Assembly (NCBI GenBank): GCA_015680685.1 | Contig: MNCI01022277.1 | Span: forward strand, 551,005-615,004 | Source of the DNA: Gnetum montanum | Lineage: Eukaryota > Streptophyta > Gnetopsida > Gnetales > Gnetaceae | Length of the DNA stretch: 64,000 nt | Reading direction: 5' to 3' | Part shown: piece after piece, positions 55,750 through 64,000 of the stretch | How positions within the stretch are numbered: the stretch's first letter is position 1 | Layout: each line of letters opens with the position of its first letter | The notes under the pieces: model-generated | Told to the model about the DNA's origin: nothing | The model's database searches: none | The model's input: the letters and a program-made list of their open reading frames with translations, nothing else | Position numbers and translations under genes: made by a program

Positions 55750-58528
55750 ATGGCCCTAAAGCATGGACAACAAGAAGGTCCCTCTCAAGGTGTGGCCAAG
55801 CGACCCAGAAGAGGTGAAAGATAATGTGCAAAGTAGGAGGAGCAATCATTCAGTATCCATCAAGAAGCCCCTACCATTGTACAATTGGGGTAGGTAGAAG
55901 GAGAAGCTACTACAATGCTTGAACAGGGACAACACCTCACGTTGCCCCCGGAGTGTGTTCAGGCCATCCATGAAAGGTCCACATCAGCTGTAGTCATCAT
56001 GGAATTAAACTTTGGACCCTTCATGGAATTCTCTCCTAAGGCCATTAGGGACCATCTCAAAGGGTCTCCATTATGGCCTATCCTCTCCAAAAGTGGTGCC
56101 AAGTACTTAGGAGAAAAGTACCAATTTTGCCACAATAAATAAGAAGGCACCATAGTTGACATTGTTGGTGTGTCTATTGATTTTTCCATCAAAGCCATTT
56201 CAGAAGTGTTAAACCTTCTGAACATAGGGCCAAAGGTTGCTTGTCTATCTCCTCACTCTGATGCTAATGTGCAAAGGGTTTGGTTAGATAGGGTTTACGG
56301 TAAGGAAGATAAGACCTATGGAGAGTTGACGTTGGAAGAGAAGATATACTTTAAAATTGGAACTTATCACATCTTTCCCACAAAAGAACAAAATTTCAAC
56401 ATATGTGGTAAGAGGAAGTGCGATATTGATGGGAAAGGTTAATGCTAACCTGCATCATCTATATCTCATGAAGATCTTAAGGTAGTTTGAAGAACGCAAG
56501 ATAGGGAAGTTTGTGTTGCCCTTCCCTTATGTCATCAGGAAGCTGTGCAAGTGTGCTAGTATTCCAAGATACACCAATGATGTCCTCAAAAGACACCAAA
56601 ATTCTTTGTACGTCGAACTACTGAAGCCACCAGCTACAAGGAAAAGTGCTGGTGAGACACTGGAACTAGAACAAGAGCAAGAACAGACGGTGGGGCCCAC
56701 TACAACCTAACTTGTAGGGCCTAGCCAACTTCCAAGCACAAGACCTAGTCAACAACAAGAAGCAGGGCCCAGCATGAGCCAGCAAGATCAACCACTGCCA
56801 CCATCGTAGGATTACTAACCATCAATGAGCCATCTCAGGGCCATCACTGAGACGATCAGTTTGGGAAGTCATGATCATGCAAATCTCTTTCGCATCATCG
56901 ATGATACTGTATGGTCCACTGTCTCTATAGATCATGCACAGGGTGAGGTGTCCATTCAAATAGGAGGAGGGGAGACTCACTGGTCACAACAGATTTCAGG
57001 GAATGCTGCATCCTTTCAACTGCAATTGGAGACTGGTGAAGGGGCCATAGTAGTGGTCATGCAACACCAAGATGTAGCAGGAGCCATAAAGGTGATCACA
57101 AACCACATCAAAGAATCTTTTAATGTCCCTATTTTGCCACCAGCAGATTTCACAGGGGCATGAGATGCTCAAACTCTAGCCAGTCCCTCAATGAATCCTA
57201 CGGAGCATGAGGATGTGCTTGATCGATTTTTGCAAACAGGACAGGTGATGACATCCTTGTTTGACATCCCACAGGATGTTACGGTACCACAATCAGACCT
57301 CATCTCCATGAAATGGAAGTTGGTCATGACAGAGATAAGGGTTAAGCACGCAGAAGAAGAATTGGCAAGACTACAAGAAATGCTCGTAACCCTGCAAGCC
57401 GCATAGCAGGATCCCTCTCAATTCATTCCCACACACTAGCTAGACACCTTTAGGATAGAGCAACTTAACAAATTATTGGCCGATAATGGTAGAATGGTGG
57501 AGGAAAAAGAGAAGGCTGACTGGGATGCCTCTAAGGCACAAGCGCAAACCTACGTGCAAGGCAAGGCACTCAAGGACTTACAAAAACAAAATAAATAGCT
57601 TGTTTTCGACAATCTTCAGTTGACCTCTGTGGAGAAATAAAAGATCGTTCTCAAAAAAACTTTTCAGCGGCTATGAGAACAGTTAATCAGGGTCAACCAA
57701 GACATGAATCGTTTGGCCAAAGAAAATTGAACCCTCTCAATGAAGGAAGTACGTGCCATCCATCAGAAGACATTTATCGAAATAAGTGCATTACAAAATG
57801 AGGCCAAGCGGCATGAAAAATTAAAGGAGAATTTTCGAGACCAGGTGAGAATGTACAAGCAAGTTATCGAAAAAAAGATCTATATGGCCAAGGCCCACAT
57901 CAACACTTTCAATGCTCAACACACTGATTGACGGGCCATATTGGATACATATGCATTTTCCCACCATGTTGAACTTAAAATCTGGGACCTACAGATTCAG
58001 AATCTCACAAAGTACATGGAGTTGGCAAATCTGTGGTATGCCAATCTAGCCATGTTGACACCAAGGTGCCCGAGGATAGAGCTCGAGAGGCAGGTAGCTA
58101 CCACCTACACCAACTATGAAGCAGAATTTGTAGAACATAAGAAAACATTGCAGAAGTTGCAAGTCAAAAATTTTGAATTGGAGGTGGTTACAGCAAGCTA
58201 CCAAGGACAAAAAAATGTCCCAACAGACTTGGCTCAATGACTTACATATTTTTAGGAGTACAAGGACAAAGCCATAGCCTACAAGGAGGAACGACGGTTG
58301 TTTGCGGCCTGGTACGTCAAGGTAAATAAGATGTTCCCGCAACTACCGTGTCCATGGGAGGTGCCAATCCCATCAAGCATTGGAGCATCAGCATGGAAAG
58401 CACAAGATCCTCTAACAAAAGAGGAGAAGCTCCAGGCACTACTTCAACATCATCAAATTCCAAAACCTGGAGTACAAGACAAGGGGAAGCAACCCATGGA
58501 GGAGCCACTACCACCTGGAACCACATGA
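55750..58528 (+). pseudogene. ORF3 of element I1
   Basis: About 925 codons, less damaged than in P or H. Start MALKHGQQEGPSQGVAKRPR, basic. Then LTLPPECVQAIHERSTSAVV, MELNFGPFMEFSPKAI, WPILSKSGAKYLGEKYQF, VYGKEDKTYGELTLEEKIYF, and KFVLPFPYVIRKLCKCASI (56500-56560). A middle part is rich in Gln/Glu/Pro. Long helical segments with heptad Leu follow (57191-57406, 57740-58240). The C-terminus has MFPQLPCPWEVPIPSSIG and ends EPLPPGTT. Stops include 56140, 56440, 56708 and 57161. Confidence 0.78.
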
Positions 58529-58729
58529 GCCAAATAAAGTTTACAATTTTACAACTTTGCAATTTTGTAATGCTGTAATTTTGTAATTATGTGTTGTGTC
58601 CCAATTTTGTCCTATTGAGTTCTCCACTACGGCATGAATAAATCATTAGTCAACAAATAATCCCGTACCTATCCATTGTGTAATAAATGGAGCTTGTTCT
58701 CATTTTTGACTTGAGGATGAGTTGTCATT

Positions 58730-58743
58730 CAATTGTGGGGGTA
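58730..58743 (+). other. Polypurine tract of I1
   Basis: 'caattgtgggggta' directly before TGATGAATTG. Confidence 0.75.
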
Positions 58744-59316
58744 TGATGAATTGCAATTCATCAGGCTGCGATATCGAACCCCTGATATCAAAGCCTTGAT
58801 ATCTGGTACACGATATCATAGCTAGGTCACGATATCGGATACACAATATCATGACTCCTATGCGGACCTATAAATACACATGTAGGCACATAGGAAGGGA
58901 GTTAGGTTTTTAGCAGTCTTTGGTCAGTTTTAGGAGTTAGTTTAGTTAGAGTCTTTTTTTTATTTTTTCCTCTAAACCATTTTTCCCAATGCATGCTCGT
59001 AGTGTGATGATTGTAATTGTACGGCATCCTTTATTCGAGTGTGACATACTTGGACACACACATGATCGGAAATAAAGATCAATATTACTTCATCATTGCA
59101 ACATCCACTTAGTTTAATTATTTAATTATTTTTTTGTAGTTAATATCTCTTCTCCCTAAACTCCTTAAACGCGGAATGAGTACAAATTGATCACGAGCAT
59201 CTACGTGTGACTACTTGGTATCCCAGTAGCATGCTTGGGCCATGTGCTTGGTAATCCTAGTGGTAGTATTACACGAGGCCTAATATGTGTATGGATGATT
59301 AAGGAACGGATGCTCA
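58744..59316 (+). mobile_element. 3' LTR of I1, cut by an assembly seam
   Basis: TGATGAATTG start, five GATATC-type boxes, TATAAATA at 58869-58876, and 'gaaataaag' near 59071. It aligns with 50793-51360 of the 5' LTR, with an extra ~20 bp of GATATC repeat. The last ~290 bp are missing at the N at 59317. Confidence 0.85.
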
Positions 59317-59317
59317 N

Positions 59318-59521
59318 GGCCTCGTGTAATACTACCACTAGGATTACCAAGCACATGGCCCAAGCATGCTACTGGGATACCAAGTAGTCACACGTAGATG
59401 CTCGTGATCAATTTGTACTCATTCCGCGTTTAAGGAGTTTAGGGAGAAGAGATATTAACTACAAAAAAATAATTAAATAATTAAACTAAGTGGATGTTGC
59501 AATGATGAAGTAATATTGATC
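59318..59521 (-). other. Inverted duplicate of LTR I1 between two single Ns (assembly artefact)
   Basis: This 204-bp piece is the reverse complement of about 59080-59283, bounded by N at 59317 and 59522. A mis-oriented contig filling the gap explains it best. The true sequence here should be the end of LTR I1, the target duplicate and a little of H's ORF3. Confidence 0.85.
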
Positions 59522-59522
59522 N

Positions 59523-60180
59523 AAAGATAGGTGTGGCAGCCCATCATTGATAGGATAGATGCCTACAACAAAGTGGAGACCCTCTTGAAGGTGTTGCAAA
59601 TTAAAGAAATGATAGAGTACATGGAATTGGCCAATCCTTGATATGCAAACCTAGTGATGTTGAATGTTAAACAACCGCAATCAAAACTTGAAAAGTAGAT
59701 GGCTAGCTCATACTTGATATAAAAGATCAAGTTCAAGCACCACAAGAACACCAAGCAAAGGCTTAAGATGGTAAACGCTAAACTCGAAGTTCTCAAGGCA
59801 CAATTCACAAATCAATGATCAATTGCTAAGAACTTGCCTAGCAAAATGAGTGACTACCAGGAGATGTAGAACATAATCAAGGTGTTCGACATCAACTGCA
59901 AATAATTCACTACCTAGTTCATTAATGCTAAAGAGCTATTCCCTACAATTCCCTGTCCTTGGGATGTGCCAATTTCAACCCACATTAGCGAAGCTACACG
60001 GACCATGCACGATCCTAGGAAAACAAAGGAGAAAATGAAAGCATTGCTGGATGCTTTTTGCCTCCCGCCAAAAGTTGCAACAGTAGTTGGACAACCATAA
60101 CTATCAAGATCATCATATGTGCCTGAAGCTAGAGAAGGTCATCGGAGCCTTAGGAGCCTCTACCACTTGGGATTGTGTAA
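59523..60180 (+). pseudogene. ORF3 of element H, C-terminal part
   Basis: Resumes with 'aggtgtggcagcccatc', equal to P 10316 on. Then LQIKEMIEYMELANP, a helical segment, and LFPTIPCPWDVPISTHI near 59940. The end is a decayed Pro-rich tail with a stop at 60178-60180. Together with 48713-50792 it makes one ORF interrupted by I1. Confidence 0.8.
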
Positions 60181-60388
60181 TCTTTTCAATCATCTTCACA
60201 CCATCATAGGACGTGTTGTCTAATTTTTGTTTGATGCTCAATTTTGTGTCGTGAACACCACAATTTGTAATTTTATTAATATGTACACTAGGCACTCGAT
60301 TTTGTCATGTAGTTTTGTAGAGTCAAGTGCTAGTCAATGATCCCATACCTTCCCAATTTTGTAAAGAACTGGAGGATGACTTTTCATT

Positions 60389-60402
60389 CAATCATGGAGG
60401 TA
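60389..60402 (+). other. Polypurine tract of element H
   Basis: 'caatcatggaggta' before TGATGAG; one transition away from the G5 tract of P and I1. Confidence 0.65.
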
Positions 60403-60901
60403 TGATGAGCTGTGAATTGGCCATGTTAATGAGGCCTCATTAACTAGGCCCCTCAAAGCATCAATTCATGTGTTGACGTGGCCCCATCAACGTAGGATCT
60501 GTTCTTGCCTATAAATACATGCCAACCCATCATGTTTAGGCAATCAGTCTATCATAGTGTAGCAAAGCTCTTGTATTTTTTACATTTCAAAGTTACAGTA
60601 TTTACTTGGGTGCTCGCTGTAGGAGTCATTGAGTGTATAGATCTTTATTCAAACACTGTTGTACTTGAGCATGACAATGTGTGCAACAATAAAGATAAGC
60701 TTTCTGATCAAACCTTGCAACATTCTGGATAGCTTAGATGTTTCATTCATGCATTTAATGTTTTAAGTTATTTATTCAATGTTTTTTAGTAATTAAATGA
60801 GATAAGCTAAATAGCAATTAAGTAAACACATAAGTATGATCACTTCGAGCATGTGTATGATGTTTGGTAATCCTAGCAACACTTAATGCTTAGTAACCTA
60901 G
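60403..60901 (+). mobile_element. 3' LTR of element H, split by I2
   Basis: TGATGAG start. It aligns with the first ~510 bp of LTR 39448-40318, including 'ctatcatagtgtagcaaagc' and TATAAATA at 60510-60517. It is interrupted after 'gtaacctag' by the LTR of I2. The remainder should lie beyond the window. Target duplicate expected: 'cctag' (60897-60901). Confidence 0.88.
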
Positions 60902-61694
60902 TGATGAGCCACGATATTGCGTACGGGATATTGCGTACACGATATTGCGACCCACCGCAATGTCTACAAATAAGAGGCGGCTTTCCCTTGTTCCTTCACT
61001 TAGACTTAGACCCTTAGCCAAACTATAGCAGTTTTACCATTCCAAAGTTAGAATAATTTCCATGTGCCCGCAGTAGGAGTCTTAAAGTGAATGGATCTTT
61101 ATCCAAGCAAATTGTACCTGAGCACACATTTGTGTACAGCAATAAAGACGAACTTTCTAATAAACCTTGTAGCATATGGACTAAACTAAATAGCCATTAA
61201 TTACTATTAAATGTTTAAATGCTTTCCTAGATAATTAATCTCTCTCAACCCTTGACTCTCCTAGTTAAGTGCACTCAGTACAATCGCTTTGAGCATGTGT
61301 GTAGCACTTGGTAACCCAGTAACGATTAGCATTTGGTAATCCCATTAGCGTTACACTGGTTCAGGATGTGTGTGGCAAGTGGGAACGGATACTAGTGCTA
61401 GGATTAATTAGAACTTAGTTAGTGAATAGTTAATATAAGTTAGTCACTTAGTTCTCTTCACCTTTCCCTATTAGCGTAAAGACATTAAAAGATAAAAGAT
61501 ATAAAAATCATATACCTCAAGCTTACTTAACCATACAACTGTGACAATACAAGTAACTTTGGGAAGACAACGATTGATTAACCTTAAGTGTTCCATTTGG
61601 GCGCGTAAGCACTTAGTCCTTTGAGTTCAACCGGATCGCACGTGAAACACTCGTATTCGTATGGTTGAGTGTAGGGGTACCTCACCACTCATCA
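60902..61694 (+). mobile_element. 5' LTR of Athila-like element I2
   Basis: 793 bp with perfect 7-bp ends TGATGAG...CTCATCA. The U3 begins with three near-identical CGATATTGCG units about 15-16 bp apart (60912-60953). The TATA box is TACAAATA at 60965-60972. It ends with the family phrase 'ggttgagtgtaggggtacct'. Confidence 0.88.
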
Positions 61695-61695
61695 T

Positions 61696-61713
61696 TAGCA
61701 CCGTTGCTGGGGA
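61696..61713 (+). other. Primer-binding site, tRNA-Asp type (I2)
   Basis: TAGCACCGTTGCTGGGGA matches TGGCGCCGTTGCCGGGGA at 15 of 18; all three differences are transitions. Best preserved of the family in this window. Confidence 0.85.
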
Positions 61714-61840
61714 CTTAGTTGTTTGTGTACTACATAGAACATAGGAAATCATTCATATCGTTGGGATGCTAGAACGAACCCTTAGGATTGATCAAAATAA
61801 AAATAAGACAACAGTAAATAGCACACCGAACAAGACAAAA

Positions 61841-64000
61841 ATGTCTTCTTCTTTGCACAAAAGCACTTCACCGCCTAGGACCAACATAAGAGACAGTCAG
61901 TGACGTAACACACATAACCAAGATCCACCAATTCCTCAATAGTTCCGTGTGGTATATATTCATCATGATGAATATGTACCTGACTTTACCTTTATTCTCC
62001 ATCAAGATGAACAACTGCATTGGAGAGACTTGGAAGGTAACATTGTGTTACCTCCAGACCGATCAATTCCCAACATGCTCCTTCATGCTCTTTCATGAAT
62101 AGGCATGTCATCCTTGTACGCAGAGTATGTTGCATGCGATCATGACATAAGGGATTACCATCCCACAAAAGCGCAACGTCAAAGGGACTTGCAACAGGAG
62201 AGATATCATATAACGCTTTGCATGTCTTGAGCGAAATTAAGGGCGGTGAACCCATTTCAATAGGTTCCCCACCAAATGATGTTCCCCCTCCTAACGATGG
62301 TTAGGAGGTGGTGTATCAGAACCTCTACTCCATGGTTCACAACCCTGGTTCTGATCCCCATGAACACCAAGTGTTCAACGAGGGAACACAAAAACATGAT
62401 AAGGGCGGGTAGTCTGATCGTAATCACGATCGAGGCCGAGATCACTGAAGAGAAGCTAGGAAACATTGTCATGGTGATGGTTCTCCTTCTTCTTCCCCTT
62501 CATCTTCATATTCACCCTCTCCTTTAGTGTCAAGACGCAGTCATAAGGAACCTACCCGTGAGGATAAAGGTAAACAGAGTGAGAAACCTCGACGAGAGAG
62601 TCGAGAACGAGGACGAGGGTACTCTAGAGAATCAAGGCATGGAAGAAGGGAGAGTAGGGAACCACGTAGACATCACAGATGCTATGAACGAGATGACCAT
62701 GAAGAACCCCTACTCACAACTAGAAGCATGTTAGACATCATGGAGGCCATAAGAGTTCTGACAAGGCACCAAAAAGATAGTAGGATCAAGAGGTTAGACA
62801 TGAATAACATCCCACGATTTGAGGGGGGACACAACACTGATCCTCAAAACCATATACAAGCATTCCATGATGCATGTGCCTTGTAGAACATCGAAAACGA
62901 GTGGCAAAAACTAAAGTTGTTCCCAAGGACACTAATGAAAGAAGCAGAAAGCTGGTATCGATCCTTAGAACTAGAATCCATTCAGAGGTGGAGTACGATG
63001 CTATAACTATTTAATGATAAGTATCAAACGTACTCCCAGGTGTCCAACCTGTGAAAGCAAATCCAAGGATGGAAGCAAGGAAATCACGAACCCTTGGATG
63101 CTGCCATGGGCCGTTACTATGCACTGTTACATCGTTGCCCAGGCCATGGTTATGCACAGTGAGATCAACTACGCCATCTCGTAGATGGACTTAGGCATGA
63201 AACAAAGAGAACCCTTGGAACATATGCCCAAGGAAGATTATCATAGCTTAGGTCCCATCAAGTCCATAGATTGCTAAAGCCAGTAGCCAAGAAAGAAGGG
63301 GAGCTATGTAAGAGAGAAAGTGCAGAAGAGTACAACCGAGATTCTTCCCTCCGAAAAAGGGGAGTGAGATTCTGTGAGGAGGAGGAAGAGTCACCACTCC
63401 AAGAGATGGTGAATAGGAAAACCTTGCCGCTCCAAAAATTAACAATAGAAGTGTCAGCAAAGGTAGACCAAATGTGCGACTCCCTAGATAGTAGATTTGA
63501 AACCGTTCTTAAAATTATAGAGGAGTCTAAGGAGCGAGGTAGTGACTATGACAAAAAGAAAAAGAGGGACTTGGACCATGCATGTAACAAAGGTAAGGGT
63601 AAAATGGCCATCACCAAAGAGGTTGTGGATTCTAATACGGACAATGACAGTGCATATGAGATATGCCAATATGACCATCCTAAGGGATGTTGCCTAGTAA
63701 TCTCACATCTACAAGAGTCTGGGGTGTATGCACTCAACCCACGACTTAACAAACGGTAACCACCCCGAAGGTTACCTTATCCCCAAGGTAACCCAGGCAG
63801 TTCCATCAGCCTTTAATGTATTATCCAAGTAAAACTCTACCACAACCTATTGAGGAACACCAACAATGGCAATACCCACAGTCATGGGGGATGCCACCAC
63901 TAAGGCAACAATACCCTTATAGGCAACCGGATCCATATGGCTATTACGTGCAGCAGCCAATCTCTCTATGTAACTCTGTTGGTCACATGACACCACAACG
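61841..64000 (+). pseudogene. Gag of element I2 (runs off the window)
   Basis: ATG at 61841 (MSSSLHKSTSPPRTN). An Arg/Glu/Ser-rich segment (62527-62690) precedes the gag domain: LDMNNIPRFEGGHNTDPQNH, IQAFHDACAL, WQKLKLFPRTLMKEAESWYR, IQGWKQGNHEPLDAAMGRYY, CPGHGYAQ. Then come KKEGELCKRESAEEYNRD, a helical SAKVDQMCDSLDSRFETVL, knuckle remnant ICQYDHPKGCC (63660), and a Gln/Pro-rich tail. Stops near 61902, 62098, 62884, 63005, 63052 and 63162. Least decayed gag of the three. Confidence 0.87.

Noticed and set aside
59080-59521. Long perfect inverted repeat (hairpin) in LTR I1
   Set aside because: It is bounded by single Ns and matches the neighbouring LTR exactly in reverse; a mis-oriented contig is the simpler explanation.

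Overview
This window is repeat-dense nuclear DNA of a land plant, probably one with a large genome. Nearly all of it is decayed LTR retrotransposons of the Ty3/gypsy superfamily, nested inside one another. The only host-gene trace I recognise is a broken, minus-strand relative of the plant OSCA/CSC1 osmosensitive channel family (12.5-16.3 kb). A conifer or other gymnosperm, or a fern, would fit; the sequence alone does not decide. No bacterial operons, ribosomal RNAs, tRNA genes or CRISPR arrays were seen. All protein-coding stretches carry in-frame stops or frameshifts, so they are annotated as pseudogenes.

Layout. 1-2964: 3' end of a Tat-type element (A) with its 3' LTR. A sits inside the integrase gene of a second Tat-type element, B (2965-7678). 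B in turn sits inside an Athila-like element, P (7679 to the N gap at 11982), at the TATA box upstream of P's third ORF. 12337-16302: the OSCA/CSC1-like pseudogene, with an RTE-like LINE fragment in its first intron. 16325-20097: two LTRs of one family in inverted orientation. The right one starts a chromovirus-like element, R, whose PR-RT-RH-INT relic runs to 22830. 22831-38468: a minus-strand Tat/Ogre-type element, Q, with two LTRs, gag, PR, RT, RNase H, a second RNase H and INT. Q also holds a 4.6-kb block between PR and RT with a roughly 183-bp satellite array. 38469-39447: unassigned. 39448-60901: Athila-like element H (LTR, gag, PR, RT, RH, INT, ORF3, LTR). H is interrupted in ORF3 by a pol-less relative, I1 (50793-59521). 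A third relative, I2 (60902 to the window end), interrupts H's 3' LTR.

The most interesting signal is in the Athila-like family (P, H, I1, I2). Three copies carry an extra ORF after pol: an N-terminal region resembling the 'putative plant transposon protein' domain, a long coiled-coil part, and a conserved C-terminal motif (FPxLPCPWxVPI). In H and I1 the DNA about 0.5 kb upstream of this ORF looks like a second copy of the element's own U3 promoter, ending in a TATA box. The resemblance is subfamily-specific: GTCAA-type in H, GATATC-type in I1. In H it is followed by a good splice donor, branch point and acceptor placed exactly at the ORF3 ATG. I1 has lost all of pol yet kept gag, this internal promoter and ORF3.

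Six single-N joins flanked by overlapping or inverted duplicates, and one 355-bp N run, mark assembly seams that should not be read as biology.
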